This document shows, in pieces, positions 1 to 7,812 of a stretch of 26,553 bases of DNA; positions within the stretch are counted from its first letter, which is position 1; every line of letters begins with the position of its first letter. The stretch is from Rhodocyclaceae bacterium (GTDB taxonomy: Bacteria; Pseudomonadota; Gammaproteobacteria; Burkholderiales; Rhodocyclaceae), in assembly GCA_018262875.1 (NCBI GenBank), contig JADFDL010000003.1:1-26553 (forward strand), written 5' to 3'. The notes under the pieces were generated by a model. It was not told where the DNA came from, made no database searches, and worked only from the letters and a program-made list of their open reading frames with translations. A program made the translations under genes and the position numbers.

Positions 1-1
1 G

Positions 2-1018
2 GAGGCCGAGCAGGTGGTCATGAAGCTGATGGCGCATCGCTTCGAGCACCGCGGCAAGTGGGGCGACTACGCCATCCTCTATCGCGGCAACCACCAGGCG
101 CGCGTCTTCGAGCAGCAGTTGCGCAACCAGAAGATTGCCTATGCCATTTCCGGCGGACAGTCCTTCTTCGACAAGGCGGAGATCAAGGATCTCATCGCCT
201 GGCTGCGACTGATCGCCAACAGCGACGACGATCCGGCCTTCATCCGCGCCGCGACCACGCCGCGTCGCGGCATCGGCAGCACCACGCTGGAAGCGCTCGG
301 CCGTCTGGCCGGCGTGCGCCACGCCTCGCTCTTCGCCGCCGCCTTCGACGACGCGGCGGAGGGCTACCTGAATCCCCGCCAGCTCGAAGCCGTGCGCGAA
401 TTCGGCCAGCTCATCAACAAGCTGGAATGGCGCGCCCAGCGCGAGCCGGCGCGCCAGGTGTTGGAGGATTTCCTGCGCGCCATTGCGTATGAAGCCTGGC
501 TGTTCGACAGCTTCGACCCGCGCGAGGCGGAGAGCAAGTGGGCCAATGTGCGCGATTTCGTCGACTGGCTGGGGCGCAAGGGCGAGGAGGAGAACAAGAC
601 CCTGCTGGAGCTGACACAGACCGTCGCCCTGATTTCGATGCTCGACAAGGCCGAGGAGAGCGGCGATCAGGTGCAGCTCGCCACCCTGCATGCCGCCAAG
701 GGCCTGGAGTTCAGGCACGTCTTCCTGGTCGGCGTCGAGGAGGGCATCCTGCCGCATCGCGAATCCATCGATGCCGGCACGGTGGCGGAGGAACGCCGCC
801 TGATGTACGTCGGCATCACGCGCGCCGAGCGCAGCCTGGCGATCTCGTATTGCGAGCGGCGCAAGACGGGCAAGGACTGGCGCGAATGCGAGCCTTCGCG
901 ATTCATCGCGGAAATGGGCGACGACCTGAAGATGTCGGGCGGCAAAGCCGGTGAGCCGGCTGACCGCGCCTCCGGCGCCGCCCGCCTGGCGCAGATGAAG
1001 GCCATGCTGACCAGATGA
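2..1018 (+). CDS. rep: ATP-dependent DNA helicase Rep (C-terminal part, 5' end outside window)
   Basis: This is the last ~338 residues of a UvrD/Rep-type superfamily 1A 3'-5' DNA helicase. The frame is open from the first bases, so the true start lies before the window. What is visible is helicase domain 2A/2B: the segment reading AILYRGNHQAR near the start, motif V (LATLHAAKGLEFRHVFLVG, about residues 222-240) and motif VI (EERRLMYVGITRAERSL), which carries the arginine that contacts ATP. The order and spacing fit Rep better than UvrD, and the tail is short, as in Rep (E. coli Rep is about 670 residues). Rep moves along single-stranded DNA and helps forks pass protein roadblocks. The N-terminal Walker A region is not in view, so Rep versus UvrD or PcrA rests on the C-terminal half only. 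Downstream is a strong inverted repeat and then a convergent cytochrome gene. Confidence 0.88.
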   Translation, partial: EAEQVVMKLMAHRFEHRGKWGDYAILYRGNHQARVFEQQLRNQKIAYAISGGQSFFDKAEIKDLIAWLRLIANSDDDPAFIRAATTPRRGIGSTTLEALGRLAGVRHASLFAAAFDDAAEGYLNPRQLEAVREFGQLINKLEWRAQREPARQVLEDFLRAIAYEAWLFDSFDPREAESKWANVRDFVDWLGRKGEEENKTLLELTQTVALISMLDKAEESGDQVQLATLHAAKGLEFRHVFLVGVEEGILPHRESIDAGTVAEERRLMYVGITRAERSLAISYCERRKTGKDWRECEPSRFIAEMGDDLKMSGGKAGEPADRASGAARLAQMKAMLTR

Positions 1019-1020
1019 AC

Positions 1021-1048
1021 CCCCCTCTCCCGCAAGCGGGAGAGGGGG
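1021..1048. terminator. Perfect 13-bp inverted repeat between convergent rep and cytochrome genes
   Basis: The arms CCCCCTCTCCCGC and GCGGGAGAGGGGG are separated by AA. They pair perfectly and begin 3 bases after the rep stop codon. The element sits between two convergent genes, so it could stop transcription from both sides. It lacks a run of T after the stem on either strand, so it is not a textbook intrinsic terminator. Similar CCCTCTCCC/GGGAGAGGG hairpins are dispersed repeats in many GC-rich proteobacteria, which is an alternative reading. A partial second copy of the right arm (GGGGGAGAGGG) follows at 1050-1060. Confidence 0.6.
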
Positions 1049-1061
1049 CGGGGGAGAGGGC

Positions 1062-1925
1062 CTACTTCGCCGTAGCCGTCATGTACTCCACCGCCGCGCG
1101 AATGTCCGCATCGGGAATCGAGGTGTTGCCGCCCTTCGGCGGCATGGCGCCCTTGCCCTTGATGACGCTGGTCGTGAGCGCGTCGAGGCCGGTCGCGAGG
1201 CGCGGCGCCCAGGCTGCCTTGTCGCCCAACTTCGGCGCATTGGCCACGCCGGAGGCATGGCAGGCGACGCAGGCCATGTCATAGACCTTCTTGCCGTTGC
1301 CGGCGGCAGGTACCGCCGCCGCAGGCGCGGGTGCAGGTGCAGCAGCGGCGGGCGCCGGAGCAGGCGCGGCGGGGGCTGCTGCGACCGCGGGTGCGGCAGC
1401 CGTGGCGGCCGGTGCCGCAGCCGCAGCTTCGCCCTTGGGCGCGGCCGGCTCCTTGAAGCTGGCGCCGGATTTGTTTGCCAGCCAGGCGACGACGCGGGTG
1501 AACTCGGCATCGGAAATATCCGCGCCGCCTTTCGGCGGCATGGCGCCCTTGCCCTTGGCGCCGGAAGCCGCCAGTTTTTCCAGGCCGACGCCGATGCGGG
1601 CGGCCCAGGCGGCCTTGTCGCCGAGCTTGGGCGCGCCTGCCACGCCGCTGTCGTGGCAGGCCGCACAGGTGGCCTTGTAGATTTCTTCGCTGCTCCTGGC
1701 GGCCTTGGCACCGCCCGCAGCGCCGGCGAGCGCCACTTGCGCCATCGGCTGGATGCGCCGGGCCACCGCCTCCTCGGAGAGGTCTCCGCTTGAACGCCCG
1801 CTGGTGGCCAGTTGCGAGAACAGGACCGCGACGGCGACGGGCAGGAACAAGGCAATGACGACCACGACAATCAGCTGCTTCGGCGTCTTGATCAATCCAC
1901 TGCTTTCCTCGTGCTGTTCAGTCAT
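1062..1925 (-). CDS. Membrane-anchored di-haem cytochrome c (two c5-type domains)
   Basis: A 287-residue c-type cytochrome. An uncleaved-looking membrane segment at about residues 18-38 anchors it, with the rest in the periplasm. Two haem domains follow. The first has CAACH at 87-91 and a likely axial methionine in GAMPPKGG (M129). The second has CVACH at 219-223 and a likely axial methionine in another GAMPPKGG (M261). The two domains share LGDKAAWA and KGKGAMPPKGG, so they arose by duplication. They are joined by an Ala/Pro-rich linker at about 157-209. It probably carries electrons in the periplasm, for example to a terminal oxidase; the partner cannot be read from the sequence. An AAGGA ribosome binding site lies about 8 bases before the ATG. 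It is convergent with rep. The family assignment is secure; the exact role is inferred. Confidence 0.9.
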   Translation of the reverse strand: MTEQHEESSGLIKTPKQLIVVVVIALFLPVAVAVLFSQLATSGRSSGDLSEEAVARRIQPMAQVALAGAAGGAKAARSSEEIYKATCAACHDSGVAGAPKLGDKAAWAARIGVGLEKLAASGAKGKGAMPPKGGADISDAEFTRVVAWLANKSGASFKEPAAPKGEAAAAAPAATAAAPAVAAAPAAPAPAPAAAAPAPAPAAAVPAAGNGKKVYDMACVACHASGVANAPKLGDKAAWAPRLATGLDALTTSVIKGKGAMPPKGGNTSIPDADIRAAVEYMTATAK

Positions 1926-1958
1926 GTCCGAATTCCTTGCCGGGGATGAAAGGCGTCA

Positions 1959-1964
1959 ATTATA
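1959..1964 (-). promoter_or_regulatory. Candidate -10 element of the cytochrome gene
   Basis: On the minus strand this is a perfect TATAAT, placed 34 bases before the cytochrome ATG. No good -35 hexamer is visible at the usual 16-18 base spacing, so this is a candidate only. Confidence 0.35.
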
Positions 1965-1998
1965 GCCCTGCCGACTCGGCGTAGCGGCAGAGGCCGGA

Positions 1999-2027
1999 TG
2001 GACGATAAAGGGGAAAAGGGCTATGCT
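1999..2027 (+). promoter_or_regulatory. Sigma-70-like promoter of tRNA-Arg
   Basis: TGGACG (1999-2004, four of six matches to TTGACA) is followed after exactly 17 bases by TATGCT (2022-2027, four of six matches to TATAAT). The predicted start is about 5 bases before the mature tRNA 5' end, and the spacing and position fit a tRNA promoter. Confidence 0.5.
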
Positions 2028-2037
2028 TCGCGTCCTC

Positions 2038-2114
2038 GCGCCCGTAGCTCAGCTGGATAGAGTACTGCCCTCCGAAGGCAGGGGTCGGACGTTCGAATCG
2101 TCTCGGGCGCGCCA
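2038..2114 (+). tRNA. tRNA-Arg, anticodon CCG
   Basis: A 77-base tRNA with an encoded CCA. The acceptor arms GCGCCCG (2038-2044) and CGGGCGC (2104-2110) pair fully, followed by G and CCA at 2111-2114. The D-arm is seen in TAGCTCAGCTGGATAGAG. The anticodon stem CTGCC/GGCAG encloses the loop CTCCGAA, so the anticodon is CCG, reading the arginine codon CGG. The T-arm contains GTTCGAATC. The convergent LuxR-type gene ends only 5 bases beyond. No integrase or duplicated tRNA end is seen nearby, so there is no sign that it serves as an attachment site. Confidence 0.97.
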
Positions 2115-2119
2115 GCAAT

Positions 2120-3274
2120 CTATTTCTCCCGCCGGCTCCGGCGCGGCCACGACACCACCATCCGCATCAGTTCGACCTGCCGGCACGCGCCGCATTTGTC
2201 GAGAACGGAGCGCAACTGGCTGCGCACGGTGTTGATGCTGACACCCAGGTGCTGCGCTGCCTCGGGCAGCGTGGAATGCAGCAGCAGGGTTTCGAGAAGC
2301 CTGGCTTCCGCAGGAGTCAGTCCGTGGAGGACGGCGAAGTCCTCGATGTTGGCGCCCTGGGTGGCCGGATCGTGGATCAGCAGGGCCCTGCTCGGCCGCC
2401 GCGCGTCCGGCGGCGATTCTTCCGTCTGGGGCACATCGACCGGAATCAGCCAGTAGGCGGGTTTGCCCGAGGGGCGCGGAATTTGCAGCGCTGCGCCTTG
2501 CGCTTCGCTTTGCGCCAGCAGCTTGTCGATCCTCGACTGCAAGCGGGCCGAGGCGATCTTCAGTCGGCCTTCTTTCAGCAGGAGACCGTCGCCGGCGGCG
2601 CACAGAAGCTGTGCCGGCCGGTTGGCGAAGACGATGCGGCCGCTCCTGTCCGCCAGGACCAGCGCCGGCAGGATCGTGTCGGCGGTGGCGCGCGCGATCT
2701 GCAGCCTTTGCTCCAGTTCGGCCAGCCGAAAGCCGATGCGCGTCGCTTCCCGCAAGTGCGGCAGGAGCGCGGCCATCAGCGCCTTGTCGGCGCCACTGAA
2801 GCGTGGCTTGGCATGCGGACGATAGACGGCGATGTTGACGCGCGGAATGCCCGGCTCGCTGCCGTCGTGCAGCACGCCGGCGCACAGGTCGCGGATGTCC
2901 TGCGGCGCGAGAAACTCGCGGTAGAACAGCGAATCGAGGAACGTCTTGTCCGGCAGGAGATCCTTGCCGACGACCACCCGTCCCGGCAGCCAGACATTCA
3001 GGGCATGGCCGCGCTGCATCCAGATGTCGTGGGCGTGGTAACGCGCGACGTAGCGCTGCGTTGCTTCGGACGAGATGCGGCAGGAGACCCACATGCCGCG
3101 CTGCTCGGGCGTGGCCTGATGCGAGAAGATCAGTCCCTGGGTGGCGCCGAGCAGGCCGACGACGGCCTGCAAGGCCTCGGGCCATTTGTCGGGGTCGCTG
3201 GCAGCCGCATAGATGCAGGGCAATGCCCCCGCCACGTGCGCGGCGGCCGCGTCGGCGGATGTCTTGTTTGTCAT
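2120..3274 (-). CDS. LuxR-type helix-turn-helix transcriptional regulator
   Basis: A 384-residue protein with a C-terminal LuxR/FixJ-type DNA-binding domain at about 318-375. It reads [13 protein letters not shown], then the helix-turn-helix [19 protein letters not shown]. The LTPAE start and the VSxNTVRxxL recognition helix are typical. The N-terminal ~300 residues contain no recognisable receiver domain or autoinducer-binding motif. A middle stretch ([19 protein letters not shown], about 212-230) resembles a PAS-like sensor, as in other long LuxR regulators of proteobacteria. The ligand and targets are unknown. The start ATG has an AGGGAG ribosome binding site. The gene is convergent with the tRNA-Arg and follows the 84-residue unknown gene by 85 bp. 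It could regulate distant genes; nothing ties it to its neighbours. Confidence 0.85.
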   Translation of the reverse strand: MTNKTSADAAAAHVAGALPCIYAAASDPDKWPEALQAVVGLLGATQGLIFSHQATPEQRGMWVSCRISSEATQRYVARYHAHDIWMQRGHALNVWLPGRVVVGKDLLPDKTFLDSLFYREFLAPQDIRDLCAGVLHDGSEPGIPRVNIAVYRPHAKPRFSGADKALMAALLPHLREATRIGFRLAELEQRLQIARATADTILPALVLADRSGRIVFANRPAQLLCAAGDGLLLKEGRLKIASARLQSRIDKLLAQSEAQGAALQIPRPSGKPAYWLIPVDVPQTEESPPDARRPSRALLIHDPATQGANIEDFAVLHGLTPAEARLLETLLLHSTLPEAAQHLGVSINTVRSQLRSVLDKCGACRQVELMRMVVSWPRRSRREK

Positions 3275-3359
3275 GCTCTCCCTGAAAACGCATCGGCAGC
3301 CGCGGCATGGGGCCGGGCTGCGGCTTCAGGAGAGACTTTAGGCGGCGCGGCCGCCCGGG

Positions 3360-3614
3360 TCAATCCGCCCGCCGCGGCTGGAGGCGGCTGCGGACGGCAT
3401 TCAGGATGCGATCGCGGGTCGGGTCGGGGCGGTCCACCGCCGCCGCCTGCTGCAAGGCCAGGAGATCGGCTGCGAAGCGGCCGGTGTCGACCTGGCGCGC
3501 CACAGCGGCCGCGACAATTGACAGGCTCTGTTCGGACGAATGGAGCAACTCCACCAGCATGCTGCGGAAATAAACCGATTCCCGCAGCAGATTCTCGAAG
3601 TCTTCCGGCCCCAT
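3360..3614 (-). CDS. Small hypothetical protein (84 aa)
   Basis: I do not recognise this protein. It is 84 residues, predicted largely helical and soluble, with no cysteine and no membrane segment. The N-terminal half (MGPEDFENLLRESVYFRSML, then VELLHSSEQSLSIVAAAVAR) looks like an amphipathic helical bundle, and the C-terminus is basic. The case for a real gene is the strong AGGAGG ribosome binding site 4 bases before the ATG and a TACAAT -10-like hexamer at 3639-3644 on the minus strand, 25 bases before the start. It lies 49 bp downstream of mscL in the same direction, so it may be cotranscribed with the channel or start from its own weak promoter. Confidence 0.6.
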   Translation of the reverse strand: MGPEDFENLLRESVYFRSMLVELLHSSEQSLSIVAAAVARQVDTGRFAADLLALQQAAAVDRPDPTRDRILNAVRSRLQPRRAD

Positions 3615-3663
3615 CGCCCCTCCTGTCCTGGAGCGGCGATTGTAGCCTAAAAAGAGGACAGGG

Positions 3664-4122
3664 TTACGATAAACTTTGTTGCACTTGCGAAGTGCAGTGC
3701 GGGCAGCGCGTCGCCTTGAGCGGGATGGCCGACAGGCAGTGCGGGCATTCCCGCGTCGCCGGTTCGGCTGCCGCGGGCGCCGCTTCGGCGCGCTTGATCC
3801 GGTTCATCACCTTGATCGCCATGAAGATGGCGAAGGCGATGATGATGAAGTCGACCACCGTATTGATGAAGGCGCCGTACTTCAGGATGGGCGCACCGGC
3901 TTTTTCGGCGGCTTCCAGGGTTTCGAAGACCTTGTCGCCGAGGTTGAGGTAAAGATGCTTGAAGTCGACGCCGCCGAGCAGCCGTCCCACCATGGGCATC
4001 ACGATGTCCTTGACGAGGGAGTCGACGATCTTGCCGAAGGCGCCGCCGATGATGACGCCGACCGCCAGGTCGACGACATTCCCTTTCATGGCAAATTCCT
4101 TGAATTCGCTGACGATGCTCAT
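3664..4122 (-). CDS. mscL: Large-conductance mechanosensitive channel MscL with C-terminal zinc-ribbon-like tail
   Basis: A 152-residue inner-membrane channel that opens under membrane tension to release solutes during osmotic downshock. Residues 1-45 match the family: [20 protein letters not shown], the pore-lining first transmembrane helix with the GxxxG-like [13 protein letters not shown], and VMPMVG. The second membrane helix is at about 84-106 ([18 protein letters not shown]). The start at 4122 is chosen because MSI..EF is the conserved MscL N-terminus and AAAGGA lies 6 bases upstream; an in-frame extension to 4200 is not family-like. Oddity: the cytoplasmic tail carries C126-P-H-C129 and C140-P-H-C143, a zinc-ribbon-like pair absent from E. 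coli MscL. I recall similar tails in some other bacterial MscLs, so this is a variant and not unique. Confidence 0.95.
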   Translation of the reverse strand: MSIVSEFKEFAMKGNVVDLAVGVIIGGAFGKIVDSLVKDIVMPMVGRLLGGVDFKHLYLNLGDKVFETLEAAEKAGAPILKYGAFINTVVDFIIIAFAIFMAIKVMNRIKRAEAAPAAAEPATRECPHCLSAIPLKATRCPHCTSQVQQSLS

Positions 4123-4152
4123 GTGCGTTCCTTTCCGTTTGAGATTGACGAC

Positions 4153-4174
4153 CCCGCAAGTGTTGCGGGATTTT
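4153..4174. other. Hairpin in the mscL/asmA divergent region
   Basis: CCCGCAA and TTGCGGG pair perfectly (7 bp) around a GTG loop, followed on the plus strand by ATTTT. It lies between the divergent mscL (start 4122) and asmA (start 4253). On the minus strand it would be in the mscL leader if transcription starts upstream of it. It could also stop stray plus-strand transcription from the mscL side, or be a protein-binding dyad. Confidence 0.45.
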
Positions 4175-4252
4175 CGCCGCGGCGCAATATGCGCTGGCAA
4201 TTGTTCTCTGCTAACCTGACCAAATGATATCCGTACCGATCGAGGGGGAGTT

Positions 4253-6469
4253 ATGAAAGCCGTGAAAATCGTTGCCTTTGTCCTGGGTGGCCTGGTGGTG
4301 CTGCTGGCGGCTGTCGCCGCCTACATCCTCGCTACCTTCGATGCCAACAAGTGGAAGGGCGAGATCGCCCAGTTGGTGCAGGATAAGAAGAACCGCAGCC
4401 TGAAGATCGAGGGCGATCTGTCGCTGTCGCTGTTTCCCTCGATTGCCGTGCAACTGGGAAAGGCGACGCTGTCCGAGCACAAGAGCGAGCAGGTCTTCGC
4501 GTCCGTCGACACTGCGCGCATCTCCCTGCAGTTGATGCCGCTGCTGTCGAAGCAGGTGGTGGTGGACACCGTCGCGCTCGACGGCGTCAAGGCCCGGCTG
4601 GTGCGCTTCAAGGACGGGCGCCTGAACATCGACGATCTGCTGTCGAAGGACGAAAAAGAGCCGCCGGCCCGCTTCGACATCGCCGGCGTGAAGTTCGCCA
4701 ATGGCGAGCTGGCCTGGCGCGACGAGAAGGCCGGCCAAGAGCTGGTGCTCTCGGCATTGAATCTGACGACGGGGCGGCTGGCCAATACGGCGACGGACAA
4801 GTTCGACCTGTCGGCGACGCTGGTGGGCCGCAAGCCCCATGTGGCGGTGGCGCTGAAGGCCGGCGGCGAATATCGCTACGATCTCGACCGAAAAAGCTAT
4901 GGCGGCACGAAGCTGAGTGTGCGCCTGACGGGCGACGTGGCCGACATGAAGTCGCTGGACCTGACGCTGGCCGCGGCCGCCTTGCAACTGACCGGCGCGA
5001 ACGAGATCGCCGTGGAGCAGTTGCAACTGATGGCCAAAGGCAAGGAAGCCGGCGACGCCTTCGAGGCGAAACTGGAGGCGCCGAAGCTGGCGCTGGCCGC
5101 GGACAAGGCCAGCGGAGCGGCGGTCAATGCCGCCCTCAAGCTGGCGGGGGCCCAGCGCAATGTCGATGCGAAGATCGCCCTCTCGGGCGTCGAGGGCAGC
5201 AGCCAGGCGCTGAAGGCGGGCAAGCTGACGCTCGAGCTGGATGCCCGCCAGGGCGAGACGACCATCAAGGGCAGCCTGACTTCCGCCCTCGCCGCCAACC
5301 TGGAAAAACAGACGCTGGAGCTGCCGGCCTTCAGCGGCGAGCTCGTCGTGGCGAATCCGCAAATGCCGATGAAGAGCGTCAAGCTGCCCTTGACCGGCGG
5401 ACTGCGGGCCGACATCGACGGGCAGACGGCGGCCCTGCATGCCGATACCCGGTTCGACGAGAGCAGGATCGCGGCGAAGGCGAATGTTTCGCGCTTCAGC
5501 CCATTGGCGCTGGGTTTCGACCTCGACATCGACAAGCTCAATGTGGACAAATACCTGCCGCCGAAGGCCGCCGCGGCCGGAGGCGCGGCGGCGGGCAAGC
5601 CGGCGCCGGAAAAGCCGCTCGACTTCTCCGCCCTCAAGGGGCTGAACGCCAGTGGCGTGGTGAAGATCGGCCAGTTGCAGGTGTCGAACGTCAAGGCCAG
5701 CAATGTGCGTCTGGAGGTCAAGGCTGCCAACGGCAAGCTCGACGTCGCCCCCCTGACAGCCAACCTCTACGACGGCAGCCTGGCGGGGGCGCTTTCGGTC
5801 AACGCCAACAACAACCATGTCGCACTGAAGCAGAATCTCGCCAACGTCAATATCAACCCGCTCATGAAGGACGCCCTCGACAAGGACGTGCTGGAGGGGC
5901 GCGGCAATGTGGCGCTGGACGTCACGACCGCCGGCACCAGCGTCGCGGCGATGAAGAAGGGACTCGGCGGCACGGCGAGCATGAACCTCAGGGACGGCGC
6001 CATCAAGGGCATCAACCTGGCGAAGACCTTCCGCGAGACCAAGGCGATCTTCACGACGCGGAAGGACGCCGTGCAGCAGGCGAAGCAGACCGAGAAGACG
6101 GACTTCTCCGAGCTGACTGCCTCGTTCCGCATCGCCAACGGCGTGGCGCGCAACGACGACCTGAGCATGAAGTCGCCTTTCATCCGCCTCGGTGGCGCAG
6201 GTGACATCAACATCGGCGAGGACCGCATGGACTATGTGGCCAAGGCCAGCGTGGTGAACACCTCGGGCGGCCAGGGCGGCCAGGAGCTCGACCACCTGAA
6301 GGGGCTCACCGTGCCGGTGCGCGTGAGCGGCCCCTTCGACAAGCTCGCCTACAACATCGAGTTCGGCGGTCTGGTGGCCGAGGCCGCCAAGGCCAAGGTC
6401 GAGGAGAAGGTGAAGGAAAAGGTGCAGGAAAAATCCAAGGACGTCCTCAAGGGACTGTTCAGGAAATAA
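4253..6469 (+). CDS. AsmA family protein
   Basis: A 738-residue envelope protein. Residues 4-27 form an N-terminal membrane anchor ([20 protein letters not shown]). An AsmA N-terminal domain follows ([40 protein letters not shown]), then long beta-rich repeats typical of AsmA/TamB bridge-like proteins, and an AsmA_2-type C-terminal domain with [20 protein letters not shown] and [17 protein letters not shown]. The last 40 residues are Lys/Glu-rich and helical ([17 protein letters not shown]). AsmA-like proteins sit in the inner membrane, reach into the periplasm, and are thought to take part in lipid transport to, or homeostasis of, the outer membrane. The start has a GGGGGAG ribosome binding site 3 bases upstream. 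The stop is only 4 bp from the end of the convergent membrane-fusion protein gene, leaving no room for a separate terminator. Confidence 0.9.
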   Translation: MKAVKIVAFVLGGLVVLLAAVAAYILATFDANKWKGEIAQLVQDKKNRSLKIEGDLSLSLFPSIAVQLGKATLSEHKSEQVFASVDTARISLQLMPLLSKQVVVDTVALDGVKARLVRFKDGRLNIDDLLSKDEKEPPARFDIAGVKFANGELAWRDEKAGQELVLSALNLTTGRLANTATDKFDLSATLVGRKPHVAVALKAGGEYRYDLDRKSYGGTKLSVRLTGDVADMKSLDLTLAAAALQLTGANEIAVEQLQLMAKGKEAGDAFEAKLEAPKLALAADKASGAAVNAALKLAGAQRNVDAKIALSGVEGSSQALKAGKLTLELDARQGETTIKGSLTSALAANLEKQTLELPAFSGELVVANPQMPMKSVKLPLTGGLRADIDGQTAALHADTRFDESRIAAKANVSRFSPLALGFDLDIDKLNVDKYLPPKAAAAGGAAAGKPAPEKPLDFSALKGLNASGVVKIGQLQVSNVKASNVRLEVKAANGKLDVAPLTANLYDGSLAGALSVNANNNHVALKQNLANVNINPLMKDALDKDVLEGRGNVALDVTTAGTSVAAMKKGLGGTASMNLRDGAIKGINLAKTFRETKAIFTTRKDAVQQAKQTEKTDFSELTASFRIANGVARNDDLSMKSPFIRLGGAGDINIGEDRMDYVAKASVVNTSGGQGGQELDHLKGLTVPVRVSGPFDKLAYNIEFGGLVAEAAKAKVEEKVKEKVQEKSKDVLKGLFRK

Positions 6470-6473
6470 GGCA

Positions 6474-7811
6474 TCACGGCTCGCGCAGCGCCCTTCTCAG
6501 GAAGGCGGTGATCGGATCGAGCAGGTATTCGACGGTGGTGCGATCCGCTGTCTTGATGAAGATCTCCACCGGCATGCCGGCTTGCAATTTCAGGTCGCCA
6601 GCCTGCTTCAGGGCGCTGAGGGGTACGTCGACATGCACTGCGTAGTAAGGCAGGTTGCTGGCCCGTTCGACCAGCCTGTCGGCGGAGACATACACCACCT
6701 TGCCTTCCACAACCGGTGTCGTGCGTGAGCGGAAGGCCGTCAGGCGCACGTCCGCATCGCTGCCGGGACGTACGAAATTGACGTCCTCCGTCCTGATGCG
6801 GCCTTCGAGAATAAGCTTGCCGTCCTGAGGCACGATGTCGAGCAGCGGATCGCGCGGGCCGATGATGGCGCCTGCCGAGGTGACCTTCAGATCGACGATC
6901 TCCCCGTCGATGGGCGCGAGGATTCTTTGCCGTTCCGCGGCGTCCTTCGACGGACGTAGCCGCTCTTCCAGATCGAACAGCTTGTTGCCGCTTTCCTTCA
7001 GTTCGTCGGCGGCGGACTGCATGAACTGGTTCTCCAGGGTTTTGACCCGCAGCGACAGTTCGCTCGCCCGCTGGCGCGACTTGGCCAGTTCGGCCTGCTG
7101 CTCGCCGAGGCGGGCTTCGTAGTCTGCGGCCGCCCGGTCGACGGTCTTGACGCGCATCGCACCGACGAAGCCCTGCGCCATCAGCCGCCGGTTCGCCTCC
7201 AGTTCCTCGCGCTGCAGCGACAAGCCGCGGGATTGCGCCGCGATTTGCCGTCTCAGGGCGACTGACTCTTCCTCCGCCTGCATCGCCTGCTGCCGGAGCA
7301 GCCGGGTTTGCTCGTGCAGCGTCTGTCGGCGCGCCTTGAACAGCGTCAGTTCGCGCTGGAGCACCTCTGCCACCTTCGGCTCCTGCGCCGCGCGCGTCTT
7401 CAGCTGATCGGGAAAGCCCGGTTCGTCGGTGAGCACGCGGTCGGCGGAAAGACGGGCATTGCGGGCCAGCTCCGAATCGTACTGTGTCTTCAGCGAATCG
7501 TAGGCGGCATCGACCCGCACGTCATCGAGCACGACCAGCACCTGTCCCTGGCGCACGCGGTCGCCGTCGCGCACAAGGACCTGCTTGACCATGCCGCCCT
7601 CCTGGTGCTGCACCGTCTTGCGGTTCATGTCCACCTTGACCGTTCCCTGGGCGATGACCGCCCCGGCAACCGGCGCCAGGGCCATCCATCCGCCCGCCGC
7701 CACGAAGGCGATGAGGATGATCAACAGCCCCGCGCGGATGGCGCGGGCGGCATCGTCGGCGGCGCTGATGTCGAGGCGGGGCAGGGCTTGCTCTTGTGTC
7801 AGGGTATGCAT
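6474..7811 (-). CDS. Type I secretion membrane-fusion (adaptor) protein, HlyD/PrtE family
   Basis: A 445-residue periplasmic adaptor of a type I secretion system. It has a short cytoplasmic N-terminus, one membrane helix at about 28-48, a biotinyl-lipoyl-like strand pair (GTVKVDMNRKTVQHQEGGMV, then VLVRDGDRVRQGQVLVVLDD), and a long coiled-coil hairpin at about 95-285 rich in Arg, Glu, Leu and Gln. The returning lipoyl half (RILAPIDGEIVDLKVTSAGA) is followed by the HlyD C-terminal beta domain, ending in the conserved AGMPVEIFIKTADRT and the YLLDPI segment. It links the ABC transporter to a TolC-type outer-membrane channel, which is not encoded in this window. The ATG follows the transporter stop codon by one base (TGA-C-ATG) with GAGGA upstream, so translation is probably coupled. 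The RTX protein at 9819 is the obvious cargo candidate. Confidence 0.94.
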   Translation of the reverse strand: MHTLTQEQALPRLDISAADDAARAIRAGLLIILIAFVAAGGWMALAPVAGAVIAQGTVKVDMNRKTVQHQEGGMVKQVLVRDGDRVRQGQVLVVLDDVRVDAAYDSLKTQYDSELARNARLSADRVLTDEPGFPDQLKTRAAQEPKVAEVLQRELTLFKARRQTLHEQTRLLRQQAMQAEEESVALRRQIAAQSRGLSLQREELEANRRLMAQGFVGAMRVKTVDRAAADYEARLGEQQAELAKSRQRASELSLRVKTLENQFMQSAADELKESGNKLFDLEERLRPSKDAAERQRILAPIDGEIVDLKVTSAGAIIGPRDPLLDIVPQDGKLILEGRIRTEDVNFVRPGSDADVRLTAFRSRTTPVVEGKVVYVSADRLVERASNLPYYAVHVDVPLSALKQAGDLKLQAGMPVEIFIKTADRTTVEYLLDPITAFLRRALREP

Positions 7812-7812
7812 G

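Noticed and set aside
2038..2114. tRNA-Arg as an integration site for a mobile element
   Set aside because: No integrase, no repeated tRNA 3' end and no change in gene character next to it.
4211..6295. A 694-codon open frame antisense to the AsmA-family gene
   Set aside because: No recognisable domain, Arg/Gln/His-rich composition typical of antisense reading of GC-rich genes, and the plus-strand AsmA gene is clear.
6450..6500. Terminator between the convergent asmA and adaptor genes
   Set aside because: The stops are 4 bp apart and I see no stem followed by a T tract.
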